Positions 1 through 10,253 of a stretch of 13,339 bases of DNA are shown one piece after another. The translations under genes were made by a program, and so were the position numbers. Origin of the DNA: Haplosporangium gracile. Lineage: Eukaryota > Mortierellomycota > Mortierellomycetes > Mortierellales > Mortierellaceae. The notes under the pieces were generated by a model. That model was given only the letters and a program-made list of their open reading frames with translations, was not told the DNA's origin and searched no databases. The stretch's first letter is position 1, and each line of letters begins with the position of its first letter. The stretch covers positions 1-13,339 of the forward strand of contig JAAAUF010001045.1 of the NCBI GenBank assembly GCA_015499985.1, given 5' to 3'.

Positions 1-130
1 AAAAAAAACTTGTTTGCGCAGTCGAGAAATAAGCAATGCCAGAGTTCAGTTGGCCACCCTTTAAATTCTCGTTATCTCTCCTCTCCCTAGCCTTTTTTCC
101 CTTCCTTGCGCCTACGTCACCTCAGGCCCA

Positions 131-187
131 CTTTATCCGCATGGGTCTCTCAATGCATGCGCAATTGAGAGACCCATGCGGATAAAG
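131..187. repeat. Perfect 24-bp inverted repeat (hairpin) with 9-nt loop
   Basis: The arm at 131-154 (begins CTTTATCCGCATGG) is the exact reverse complement of 164-187, leaving a 9-nt loop GCATGCGCA at 155-163. All 24 pairs match and pairing stops at both outer edges. The surrounding DNA is simple purine- or pyrimidine-rich sequence, so a perfect 24-bp arm is not explained by low complexity. It could be a small foldback element, a precursor of small RNA, or a cruciform-forming site. No target-site duplication flanks it and no second full copy was seen in the window. Confidence 0.9.
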
Positions 188-1700
188 CGTATATAGCCGA
201 GAGAGAGAGGGACGATAAAGAGAAAAAGAGTTGCATGCATAGCTAGGCCTGAAAAAATGGCGACAAATAAGAAACGAGGAGACAAAACTCGTCCATGCGC
301 CGTGGCGGGATGAAGAGCGCAAATAAGAAAGGAATAAGGATTGAAGTAGACAGGCTTGGACACGGTGTTGTTTATGAGTGAAGGGGAGAAGAGGAGGGGA
401 TGAAAAAAAAAAAGGAAAAAAAAACTTGCCAATAGAATAAAAAGAAAAGGAGTTCAGGAAGGAGCGGAGGTGGCGAGGAGTTTGGTCGTGTGCTGGCAAG
501 CATGTTGCGTATATGTCTATGAAGCATGCGGATGGATGCGAGGATTGCATTGGGTGTGTATTTTTTTTTCGGTTAGTTGAAAGAGGGGGAGGAAAAGAGA
601 AAAGAAAACCTAAGAAGATGGAGCCATGGCGGTTACTGTGATATATTTTTCTTTAGGAGCTGCTTTTTGATAGAATCGAGGTGAGTATTGATGGTGCCTG
701 GATTTTGATGGCGATGAGTTTTGCCACTAACAAAGACAACTAATCGCTGGGCGCCAAAAAAGTGAGACTGACGACTCCTAAAATCGATTGGGTTTATGAC
801 GGATATGAACGCCATCAATGTCTTGTCTTGCCCTGGAACAGAAGGAGAACCAATACCTCGGAGTGGCAGTGATCACCCCTCACCTCTGATCACTCCAACC
901 AGCATCTCTCATCCTCCATTCCTCTCGTTCCGAACTTATGCCCGGTGGTCAAAAGAAGGAAGGTCTTTTGGATTGGATGGCTACTCCCAGCTGAGCCCAC
1001 AACGCATCATCATCAAACTGGGATGATCGATGGTAGCTAAACTATCCACCTATGCTAAAGAAGAAAGAACACGTCGGATAGGGTAGGTTGAGCCGCATAA
1101 CATCCCTCAGACTGTTCAACAGACAAAAATAATATGTAAACAAACACTAAGTTTCTTATTTGTTGATTTTTTTACCTTTCTCTCTAAAGTTAGCAAGAGG
1201 GGAAGGACGAGGAGGAGCAGATGTTGAGTGTGTCTGTTTCTGAGAGAGAGCAGGCGTAACTGTCTTCTTTTTAATGCTCTCTCTTCCCTCGTTTCTCGTT
1301 CGCCCCTTCGCTTGCCTGCGTCTGTGGGACAGTTTTTTCAGTTCAATTTAGCCTGTCTTCCGGCGATGAATCGCTGTTAAGCATCAGTAAACAAGGTTCA
1401 GGCAAATGGTCTGGCCTTACACTGCAATCACGCCAAAAGATGAATGTAAAAATAATAAAATGCGGAAGTAATTTTTTTTTTCTCCCGGGGATATCTCTCT
1501 TTCTCTCACCAGGCAAATGGAACTGAACTCAATGTATCTTTGCGGCGGTGTACGAATGAAAACGGCCTTTTTGCTGTCCAACTCTCCCTCTTATCCCTTT
1601 TTTTCATCCTGTTATGTGTGCGTGTTGCTCACTCATCACTCATCGACAGTATTATTATCGGGTTGATGGTCCGTTGCTTGTTCTTCGCTGACCAAGAATA
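188..1700. other. Non-coding stretch, no gene recognised
   Basis: Several short frames are open here on both strands, but they lie in purine- or pyrimidine-rich sequence and have no recognisable domain. The best of them is an ATG-initiated 76-codon frame at 796-1026 (+). Its product is Pro/Ser-rich in the middle and I do not recognise it, so I do not call it a gene. Two copies of TGATCAC lie 17 bp apart at 870-876 and 887-893. The region is probably distal upstream sequence of the deacetylase gene or the edge of a gene outside the window. Confidence 0.5.
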
Positions 1701-1719
1701 TAAAGGAAAGCCTTTCCAT

Positions 1720-2123
1720 TCACCTTTTTGGTTTTTTTTTCTTCTTTTTCTTCTTTGCCCGGTTTCCCTGTTTTTTTTCACTACACCCTTTCCCCTGCCT
1801 ACTTCCCTGACGATTATTCATCTCAACTTTTAAGCCTTTTTACCCCTCCCTTTCTTTGTTTACTCCTTTCTCTTCCGTCCATCCTCCCCCTTTCTTCCCG
1901 TTTTGAGTACAGTGCCACATCGCTCGTGCCCGCAAACAACTTCCAATTGTAACGACCACCTTCAACGACAAATATAGATCCAGCGATCCCCTTCAGGTTT
2001 TTTTTCTATATAACCCTCCAACCACCTCTCGTCTTTTTCGATACCTAACTTTAACACCAAGGCTTTTCAACAGCAACACCTATACACTTACCCATATCCC
2101 ACACACACATAATACATACAAAA
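1720..2123 (+). promoter_or_regulatory. CT-rich promoter, TATA box and 5' leader of the deacetylase gene
   Basis: From about 1720 the plus strand is strongly pyrimidine-rich, as often seen upstream of well-expressed fungal genes. A TATATAA sequence lies at 2007-2013, 111 nt before the ATG at 2124. It is followed by an A/C-rich leader with CA repeats (about 2085-2120) and no upstream ATG from 2040 to 2123. The layout predicts transcription starting around 2035-2050 and an uninterrupted scan to the start codon, which has an A at -3. The TATA and CT-tract are seen directly; the start site is inferred. Confidence 0.6.
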
Positions 2124-4145
2124 ATGACGACCGCAAAGGCCGAAAAGAAGCCCATGCAGACCAAGAACAAGATCTTGATCGCTGCCGCCTCCATCATCGT
2201 CATCGCCGGTATCGCCGTCGGTATCTACTTTGGAGTTCACAAGAACGACAATGCTAACAGTTCTTCCAGCAAGTCGAGCAGTAGCAACTCCAGCTCCGGT
2301 TCTAGCTCTTCTGTTGTCCCCACTGCTACAACCTCTGCCGCCCCTCAACCTACGGGTGTTCTCCCTCCAGCGGGCCAGAACGGCACAATGGTCAACGGTA
2401 CCCTCTTGCCCTACTACACATTGACCGGCCCTGCCCCTGCTCCTGCCACCGCTGCTGGAACTGTCTTCACCAACTGCAATGTCCCCGGAACCTACTCCAT
2501 CTCATACGACGATGGTCCATCTGCTGTAAGTTTTCGTCCAAGTTTAATTTTACCAGGCTATCTATTTTCATTTGATTATTTACCTGGGATTCAATTGAGG
2601 AAGGTTATTATTTTTTCTTGCATTGGGAGAATGCCCCTATTTTTTGTGTCTGGGTAACCGGCAATCTATATCCCTCCCCCTTTTTCGCTTCCATTACCAC
2701 TTCTTCGTCGCCACCACCTCCGACACCATTACTACCCAACCCCATTTCTCCTTTTTATTGTCATCACTTCCTTCTACTGACGATCCCCTGGGGCTGGATC
2801 ACTGGTGATCGAGAGGGCTGGGTGCAATTTCACTCCAAACAGGGGAGATAAAAATGTCGCAGAGGAGAGGGGACGGGAATCGAAAATAAAGGGCTCTCAA
2901 GCACTTGTACCTGACATCCCTACCAAAAAAGAATGGTCTGGTCCACTCACCCAGGTATCTGGCTGGGGGTGGTGCAAGGCCAGTCTTTTTTAGTAAGACA
3001 ACCAAAAAAAAAAAAAAGCAAAAAGAGAGCGCAGAGCAGCCAGGGCCAAATGCAGACAAAGACAACGAATGCCCTATTTTTACTCTAACTTTGTCATGTG
3101 GTGCCGTTGTTCTCCCTTTGCTTGTTTGTTTGTTGACACACTCCTTTCCTGCGCCCTATTTTGCGTTAATCCTTTATCCGCAGACAAAAAAAAAAAAAAT
3201 GAAAAGACGCGCCCTTTCACTGTTTTCATGTATCTCCTCTCTGTCTCAGTATTCGCCTGACCCTTTGAAACCATCAATATTCTCCTGTTTATAACTCTAT
3301 CGTCAATTACCTGCCTTGGGTTCCAGGCACAAATTACGTTTCGATTTCTATCATCAAGCCACCCTCTCTCCTCACATTCAAACCATTGCGTGTCAATAAT
3401 TCTCCTTGCTTCATCCAATACTAATATCCAATTTCGCCTTTATTCCTTTCCAAAACTTCAACAGTACACCCATGAACTCCTCGATCTCCTCGACAAGGAG
3501 CAGATCAAGGTCACCTTCTTTGTTAACGGTAACAACGACGGCTGCATCTACGACCCTACCGTCCGCTCCGTCATCAAGCGCGCCTACGAATCCGGTCACC
3601 AGATCGCCTCCCACACCTGGTCCCACCCTCAATTGACCACCCTCACTGTCGCACAGATCACTGACCAAATGAAGCGCGTTGAACAGGCCCTCCTCGACAT
3701 TCTTGGAATTGTCCCCCGTTACATGCGCCCCCCTTATGGTGACGGTACCTTCGGAGACGGAAACGCTAACGATGTTAAGGTCCAATCGACCTTGAAGAGC
3801 ATGGGATACGTCATCGCTACCTGGGACATTGCTACCACTGATGCCGATATCGATGACAATAACGCTGTCCACAAGTTGAGCGATGATGCCCTGGCCAAGA
3901 TCGAGCAGGGTGTCGTTACCTCTTCTGTCAGCGGTGCTGCTCCTGGAGCCAACCACATGCAGCTGATGCACGATACTTACCAGCGCACCGTTAGACAGTT
4001 GAGTCCCTGGTCGATCAGCTACATCAAGGGTCTTAACTACAAGATCGTCCCCGTCGCCGCTTGCCTTGGTGACTCTGACCCCAGAAACTGGTACCAGACC
4101 ATCACCACCCCTTCTGCCAACCCCCCAACCACCTGCACGAAATAG
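2124..4145 (+). CDS. Chitin deacetylase / polysaccharide deacetylase (CE4, NodB domain), type II membrane-anchored, two exons
   Basis: Exons 2124-2525 and 3465-4145 join in phase 0 to encode 360 aa. The donor is GTAAGT at 2526 and the acceptor is CAACAG ending at 3464. Residues about 16-38 form one hydrophobic segment after a short Lys-rich N-terminus, as in a signal anchor. A Ser-rich stalk (about 45-65) and a Pro/Ala/Thr linker follow, then the NodB domain from about 120. All five CE4 motifs are present: SYDDGP (D129 base, D130 metal), SHTWSHP (H184 and H188 metal), RPPYGD (222-227), WDIATTDAD (254-262) and LMHDT (H303, D304). The family removes acetyl groups from chitin, giving chitosan in the cell wall; the anchor places the enzyme at the plasma membrane facing the wall. 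No C-terminal GPI signal is visible. The gene converges on the F-box gene with 183 nt between them. Deacetylase activity is well supported, while chitin as the exact substrate is inferred from fungal relatives. Confidence 0.93.
2526..3464 (+). other. Long 939-nt intron within the deacetylase gene
   Basis: It begins GTAAGT and ends TTCAACAG, and removing it joins SYDDGPSA to YTHELLDLL, the continuous sequence expected of a NodB domain. No internal exon is needed. It is roughly ten times the length of most introns inferred elsewhere in this window (78-113 nt). It contains A-runs at about 3002-3014 and 3186-3198, CT-rich stretches, and a GATCAC-TG-GTGATC palindrome at 2797-2810. Frames open within it on either strand lack recognisable domains. 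It may hold an inserted repeat or an intronic RNA, but I could identify none. Confidence 0.85.
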
Positions 4146-4328
4146 GATGCCTTTTTAAAATATGTTTTTCTTACCATCCTCCTACATTTTAATTAAAAAA
4201 CCAAATAATATTTTCATTTTAACATACTCTTGGACGACCTTGGTTGGCGATGTGGTCTTTGCTACTTAATGATACTGGCATGATGTACAAACCCCAGCAC
4301 TATTCCCAAGGGGGGAGGGGAGTCAACA
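4146..4328. terminator. Shared 3' region between convergent genes
   Basis: These 183 nt separate the stop codon of the deacetylase gene (+) from that of the F-box gene (-). The part after the deacetylase stop (about 4157-4225) is AT-rich, with TTTAATTAAAAAACC and AATAATATTTT sequences that could serve as polyadenylation signals. Fungal signals are degenerate, so the cleavage point is not determined. The transcripts may overlap at their 3' ends. Confidence 0.4.
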
Positions 4329-6365
4329 TTATGGACAAGCCCTGCGATGCCAAATCCCACCACCAGGCCTTCTGGTTATATTCCACCGCTCCTTCACCCA
4401 CAAGTCCTCCGCCTCCCCGATCCGATGATTCAACTCTGTGAACGACATAAACTTCATCTTTTCAAGGATAAAAAGCTCGTCGAGTCCAGAAGCCAAGGTG
4501 AGCTCAAGACAGTCCTCCACTCTCTCATGTACTGAACCATGAGTCTTCCAGGCTCCCAAGTAGCACCCGCGTAGTTGTTTGTGTCGACTCAGGCGTTGAT
4601 AAACCTTGCGTTGAATGGCGTATGATTCCCGACGACGATCCAGGGCTTCTTGCTCTTCTGCTGTCATGGTCTGTGCAAGTTCCGATCGTCCTTGATCCTG
4701 CATGCGATCCAATAGTTCCTCCTGACTCTTCGTCAGTCGAGGAACTCCTACAACCACAATGTCTAGTCTCTCGAGCTCCCGACAAGTCCACTCAGGGCTG
4801 TTCATAATATCGTCCGCCATAACAACATGGCCCTTCCCGACACAGCACTTGAGCTTGGGACAGCCAACAAGAAGATCCAGCAGTTCCTTTGAGTATGACT
4901 TGTTGAAGTTGAATTCAATGACCTCAAGGTTCTTGAAATATCTCGAGAAGGCGGTCAAAGTGGTGCCATCGAGTGAGCAATGCTTCAGACTCATGCGGGT
5001 GAGAAGGGGCATCTGAGCATAGAAGGCGTCCATCTCTGCAGGGGGACTTAAGTCGACGTAAATGAAAGCCAAGTCCTTGACCATCGCATGGTCACGGCCC
5101 CAAGGCTCAAAGAAAGGAGGAGGACACTTCCGCTGAGCGTCATCTTGTAAATGACTGTTCTGATGGGAGTTATTGATCCCCAAAATTTGAAGGCTGAGTG
5201 CAGAAGGGAGTACATGCAGGACTCGACCAAGATCCAGTGCGCATCTTACCCGGATGTTGGTCACAATTTTGGTGACATACGGATATAGGGTCCGTGACCG
5301 TAGCAGGCCGCAGGAGGAATCCAGTTTGGGCGACACAAAGCTCATGTCATCGATGGCAAGACGCGTCAATGTAGAATGAATCAAATCGTCAGCCCATTGG
5401 GGGCCTGTTAAGACGGTCTCTGAGCTGCTACTGGGGCCGTCGACATAGTGAGCAAGATGGTGATTATCCAGAAGCCGACGAACCGAGAGTTTTTTCAATC
5501 CAGGGAATGCCACGACAACCGTCCGCAGCTATCCCGGTGAGATTGTACAGAGAAACTTGAGGCTTCGAAGGTTCCTGTGAGGGTCGATTCGAACCGTCCT
5601 CGGGTTGAAATCCACTATATCGGAATGAACGAAGGACTCCAGGCTGGGAAATAAGGCGTTCAGATTGCAGAACAGATATTCGTCTGCATGCTGGCCAACT
5701 TGAAGGTGACGGACCGACCGCAGCCTCGCGAGCATGTTCAGCAAGAAGGATTGGCTTGTCGGTGTAAGAACAGAGGAGGTCACCTCCCCGTTCGCCGCCA
5801 CAGAGGGGCGCGTCATAAGAAAGAGGCTGACCGACATGCCTTTGACCCACTGGAAGACAAGTCGGCGTAATCCTGGGTTCATATAGACAAGTCGCCAAAG
5901 CGCTCGAGTGTAGTCTATACTCCTTTTGGCGTGATGGATGTCATCAAACGACGCCTTTGGTATCAGCTCGTCCCAGTCTTCCGAGACCAAGGACAACTCT
6001 GCGTTAAGCGCAGAGTTGAAATACATGGACGATTTAAAATGCGACGAATCCAGACACAGCGATACCAGTCCGGTTATATTAGCCTCCAGAGCCGCGCGGA
6101 GTAACCTCTCATCCCTCACTTTCAAGTCACGGATATGCTGTCTGTGCCGCTGGAGCAATGTCGAGACTCTTTGTTGGTGCTCCGCCATACTGATGGTCGC
6201 CCTTGCAGGAGACCAGAACCAAGGTGTGTGGTTCGAGTCGACTGAACTCCACAGACATGGCTCAAACACCTCATGCCAGAGTCGGTTCACAAGAATGCAG
6301 GCGAAAAGGGCCGGGTTGTCCAGGTAAGTGCCGATGTGACTCAGAACCTCTGGGGACACAATCAT
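4329..6365 (-). pseudogene. F-box / leucine-rich-repeat protein gene interrupted by one in-frame TAG
   Basis: One minus-strand frame runs from ATG at 6365 to TAA at 4329 (678 codons), broken only by TAG at 5531-5529 (codon 279). The frame is the same on both sides of the stop, and LRR-like sequence reads through it (NLRSLKFLCTISPG before, LRTVVVAFPGLKKLSVRRL after), so a frameshift or intron is unlikely. Residues 1-42 are an F-box (MIVSPEVLSHIGTYLDNPAL, then LVNRLWHEVFEPCLWSSV). The rest carries irregular leucine-rich repeats, ending in a motif with NHRIGEAEDLW. F-box proteins bind Skp1 in SCF ubiquitin ligases and use LRRs to choose substrates; large families of this shape occur in Mortierella. 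I chose the ATG at 6365 because it starts right at the F-box and has an A at -3; the frame upstream has no ATG. A CAG-to-TAG change would explain the stop. Sequencing error or readthrough remain possible. If not read through, the product is a 278-aa F-box fragment. Confidence 0.8.
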
Positions 6366-7614
6366 TGTAGTGAGCTGGAGAAGTTGACCATGTGGAAAAG
6401 GGGCGCAGATGATTAGCAATTATACCTTTCGTATTTAGCCCGCACGAAGAATAACCTAATTGTGAGATAACTAGCTATTCAAAAGGCAGAAACCCCCACG
6501 CTTTGATATGACCCCTCTCCTCTATTTGCTGACCGTTTTCAAGTCGTCTACCGTACCAGTCAGGAGTTAAGACCGCGATGGGTGTTTCAACCCTTTTGGA
6601 GTTCTGAGACCAGCTGATGAACTACGGCGGGTGAGGAATCACGTCGAGATGGAGGGGAATGAATGTAGCTGTCAGAGGAATGGCGAATGCAGTCAGGGGC
6701 ATGTAAGAATTCGCTGCCAGCAGACGAGAGACAGCTGGTGCGGTGGCAAGCTGGTACGTGTTAAGAGATGGCAGCACCAAGGTGGAAGAAGGAAGGTGTG
6801 GTGAGAGCGTGAGAGCGGCGTGAACTATCTTGCTTCTTCAAAATGGGCGCGTGACTGCTTGCCATGTCTAATCTGATTTTTTTCAACGAGACATCGCGTG
6901 AAAGGATCGGATGATAAATAGGGACCTGCATTCTTTATGCTTTCACCAGTATGTCAAACAAAGTCAGTTTCGAATAATTGTTGCTATATCTCAAGTCTGT
7001 TATGCTCGTTCATCCTTTCCCCTCCACTGCCTCGTCACTCACACATTGTCGAATACTTCCTCTGTAACCCCAAAAGGCCTCTTTTCAGTAAGCATTGCTC
7101 AGCTCTAGACCTCGGTGTTTCATTGAACGATATAAACAATGGCGTCAGTTGCCCCTTGGTAAGCTCTTTTCACTTCTGAATTCGTATGGGAATGCCGTGA
7201 CGGCTCATGCCTGACTTTGCGGGTTGGTCAGCAAAGGTTGAGTATGCAGGCCGTTGAGGAGACCGATGTACGCGCAGTCGTGCTTGGCAATTGCCAAACG
7301 AATGTGGGCTGGCACGGGGCATTCATGTTCAGCCACGAGATCATCTTAAGTTGTTACTACCTTTAATGATTGTCGTTCTCACTTTCTTTCAAGCCCAATT
7401 GACCAAGGGTGCGAGACATATTGTGGAAGAGCTGATCATGACGTATTTTCCCTTGACTTCAACTTCTCTCTGGCGAAAGCAGAAGAAAAGGCATACCTTG
7501 AACAGCATGAGTATGAATGGTGTTGTCCTTCAAAGAACTAACGCAATCTCTTGTGGCCGAGAAGCAGTGAAAATACCCAGTCTCTATCCAACGACACTCT
7601 TGCCACAATCGAAC
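6366..7614. other. Divergent intergenic region, no gene recognised
   Basis: This roughly 1.25-kb stretch separates the F-box gene (-) from the start of the decayed nuclease-fold gene (+) and should hold both promoters. Reading frames here are short or lack an ATG: the long plus frame entering 7615 starts at a TTG (7291) and reads as unpatterned sequence before the likely ATG. On the minus strand a frame from about 6840 to 6475 is open apart from one TAG, but it has no convincing start and no domain I know. No TATA box, repeat or RNA gene was recognised. Confidence 0.5.
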
Positions 7615-9943
7615 ATGGCGACCATCGTACCTCCTAATGATTTCACCTATTCATCCTATGTCACCGACCGCGACCTTCGAGATTTCTCCGCCAGCGGCTT
7701 CTTTGGATTCCAGGACTTTCCTTCAGTCCGCCGCCAACTCGCGAGTAAAGCTTGATTTGAAATCGTTGCACTCGTTGAGAAGCAATGTCCCAAGAAATCC
7801 ACTGGATTGAGACGCGAATGGAATACTACCAAGCATGATAGAAAATCTTATTGGATCAAGAAGGAGCAGATTGAGAAGCAGGTATGTGAGTGTTTTCATT
7901 GCAGGTATAATGTTGATGGTAATTAAGGTCAGATGTTCACATTCCTTCATATATGCATTTATTCAATTAGGTCCGCCATTTGGAAGTTATGGAGGACCAC
8001 GCACGACACCAAACCGTAATTGCAGCACGGAAAGTTGATTTTGACACTGAAAAGCTCGTCAAAAAAATCATTGGTATGTTGTCGGCTATACTGCGTGTTG
8101 AAATGCCTCAATATTGTAGAGTAAATGCTCACGGGAACGTGTAATAGTACATAGCATGTATCAGGCTCAGCCTACTCGTTATTATAAATACAAGGCTTAC
8201 GGTTGTTCACCGATGGTACGTCTTATTTGATAGCTGGCGGGCTCGGAAGTACACAATCGTCCTCAGTAAAGCCTTCAGTGTTACCGTTTGTGCCGATGTC
8301 TGCGCATCCTTCGGGTAAAAACTGATTTGCAAATGCTAATGAAAGAAAGTGAAACAAAAACTGCGTATTCTTTAGCGCCGATCCTGACCTTTTCACCTTC
8401 TTGGAACAGGTCAAAAGGCACAGCCTGTTGCGCCGGAACAGTCATCCATTCCTGATTCTCCTTTTGAACTGTCACCAGGGGCACTCACGCCCTCACGCAT
8501 ACTCTCATGTTCGTCTACCTTCCCTCGTCCAAAACACAACAGAGGTCCCGGAGGCGGAGCTATATGTGGATCCTTCCTCCTTTACTGTCCACAAATACAT
8601 TTTCAACGAACACTGTGGGCCAGATCTTCCATTGGTATCAGGTGCCGTTACCAAAACAGTCAACAACTTTGATTTGTCGGCTAGTCTTGAGAATATCTCC
8701 CACTTCGTGTAAGCATATGACTGATTCGTGACCTATCGATCCCAGAAAGGTACGACAGAGAGTTAACGCTCAATCTGCTTTCATTCGAATATGTAGGGCT
8801 ATGAACTACATCCTCATCACGACCGAGGAACTTGAGGGCATCCCGACGGAGGTACTAGAGGACATTCGCCACCGATTTGTAGGGAACGCTACTCGCCTCG
8901 ATAACCCTACCGCGGAAATGTGTGGCAGGCTAGATCAGCAATTCGCACTAGGGGATGATATTCATGATGACACGGAGGAGCCTGACTTGCGACGCATCGT
9001 TGTATTGTATCAAATGGTGTACGTGGTGTTAGTTTTCGTGGGATGAATAAATGGCGATGGTATATCAGCAAGAGATTAACATGCATACATTTTTAGGGCC
9101 TTAAAACTTCCTTTGGGCTTCGATCAATTTGATAATGGCTTAGAGGACACATATTGTCATCAGGTTATTGATGCTTTATTCGCCTACTAGTTTCCCACAC
9201 GCTCCAGAAAGTTCGTCATTGATTGGGCCAACAGCGAAGCTCATGGATCCAAGAAGCGCCGCGGACACGGATACAGACCCGAAGCTGTCCTCATTCATAA
9301 TGGCGGGCAGATAGGATTTCTAGAAGTGAAGCCTCCCGGCAGTTGCCATACTGTGAGGGAGTACCTTCATGACCTTTGGAACTTGGCCAACTGCGCCAAG
9401 GATGCCATTGATAACTTTTTGCAACAGGGGCTTTCGATCACCAAGGTAGCTGCGGTCCAACTTTTCAGTGAGTGATTGTTATAGAAATGGCGCATGGACG
9501 ATCAGCCTCGGCCATGTCTTCTCTAACGCGATTGAGGCTACCTCTTCTGTCCTTGGTCACGCTTTGTGTTGCCAAAAAAGAGCACCGGCTCAGTCTTTAT
9601 ACCATGGAGTATGTCAATGGGTTATACCATTGGTCACTCTCCTGCGCATACATCCCCCGCGATTAACAGGGTTCTGGTCTAGCGTCATGTGTTCGACTAC
9701 TCAACACTCTCGAGGTATGGTTGATTATCCGCGTGGCGTAGGTAGCTAAGGCGTCGAGAGGCGATGCGCGTGCGCTAATTGCTAGATTAATTGGAAACTT
9801 GTCTGTAGATGTTTTTGAATACGATCGACACCAATCTTCTGCCACGGACGCCTCCCATGATCGAGTACGATGAAGAAAGCGTCCAGCCTAACTGCGGCCG
9901 TCCATCCAAGATTACGCCTATCAAGCGAAGGAACATGTTCTAA
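7615..9943 (+). pseudogene. Decayed multi-exon gene with a PD-(D/E)XK nuclease-like C-terminal domain
   Basis: Eight exons can be inferred: 7615-7881, 7971-8073, 8267-8314, 8410-8708, 8797-9018, 9097-9467, 9581-9714 and 9809-9943 (about 526 codons). Donors are mostly GTATGT, GTAAGC, GTACGT or GTGAGT, and all joins keep phase. Four lesions are present: TGA at 7753-7755, a one-base shift near 8515-8560 (exon 4), TAG at 9188-9190 and TAA at 9664-9666; convincing protein continues in frame after each stop. Exon 1 starts MATIVPPNDF with AAC before the ATG. Exon 4 is Pro/Ser-rich, then FTVHKYIFNEHCGPDLPLV. Exons 5-6 hold the core: RRGHGYRPE, then E-V-K in FLEVKPPG, then a helix with WNLANCAKDAID and a VQLF strand. 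The spacing P-E-x13-E-V-K matches PD-(D/E)XK phosphodiesterase folds, with Glu for the first Asp. The C-terminus is a basic tail (SKITPIKRRNMF). Similar genes appear expanded in Mortierella, from memory. Function unknown; the small exon 3 and the AAG acceptor at 9580 are the least certain parts. Confidence 0.7.
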
Positions 9944-10253
9944 ATGTCTGCAGTTGCAGTGAGAGACTTTGAGTTCAACTTCAACACTGCCTCATCCCGG
10001 GGCGGCCTTCGCTTTCCCTAGCACACAAAGACTCTCAATAAACATCAGATTGATCGTGCTTTTGCACACCTTTCATCATTAACCTTTGTTTCCGTTTGAC
10101 CTCTACTTAGCTATACATGCACTGCTGCTATCATTTTTCACGACATTGTTCTGTTAAGTTTCGTGCATACGAAACAATAAGGGGTCGTCAAAGCCCTTGT
10201 CAGACGGCGTAAAAAGGGACCGAGCGTATTTCAATACATGCAAAAGGGGAATC
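9944..10253. other. Intergenic sequence, nothing recognised
   Basis: These 310 nt lie between the end of the decayed nuclease-fold gene and the outermost base of the left inverted repeat of the transposon. No frame, repeat or RNA gene was recognised. The last 40 nt (for example AGCGTAT at 10223-10229) weakly resemble the sequence outside the right inverted repeat, so the transposon may extend slightly further out than annotated. Confidence 0.4.

Noticed and set aside
122..550. Two overlapping minus-strand frames of 142 and 99 codons
   Set aside because: They run across the hairpin and through simple A/G-rich sequence, giving Phe/Ser/Leu-rich products with no domain; chance openness in biased sequence.
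796..1026. ATG-started 76-codon plus frame
   Set aside because: No recognisable domain and no clear promoter or splice context. It could be a real short gene, but nothing in the sequence supports it beyond being open.
1540..1952. Two hydrophobic plus frames (97 and 74 codons) that look like membrane proteins
   Set aside because: The Phe/Leu/Ser content comes from the CT-rich promoter tract and the longer frame starts at TTG, not ATG.
2780..2920. Possible intronic C/D box snoRNA in the deacetylase intron
   Set aside because: A CTGA and a weak GTGATCG could be boxes, but the C box mismatches at two positions and the terminal stem is only 4 bp.
3411..3971. 186-codon minus frame opposite the deacetylase
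   Set aside because: It is a shadow of the GC-rich third positions of deacetylase exon 2, which carries all the expected motifs.
5577..5591. GGTTCGAATCGACCC on the minus strand, like a tRNA B box
   Set aside because: It lies within well-supported F-box gene coding sequence, and no cloverleaf or A box is present at the right distance.
6650..6809. Short Cys-containing plus frame (about 52 codons) in the intergenic region
   Set aside because: Cysteine spacing fits no family I know and no secretion signal is present.
6475..6840. Minus-strand frame open except for one TAG, upstream of the F-box gene
   Set aside because: No start codon or domain; the upstream half is repetitive Leu/Pro/Ala sequence. 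Could be gene debris but unsupported.
7291..7614. N-terminal extension of the decayed nuclease-fold gene
   Set aside because: The frame begins at TTG and the extension reads as unpatterned sequence; the ATG at 7615 has better context.
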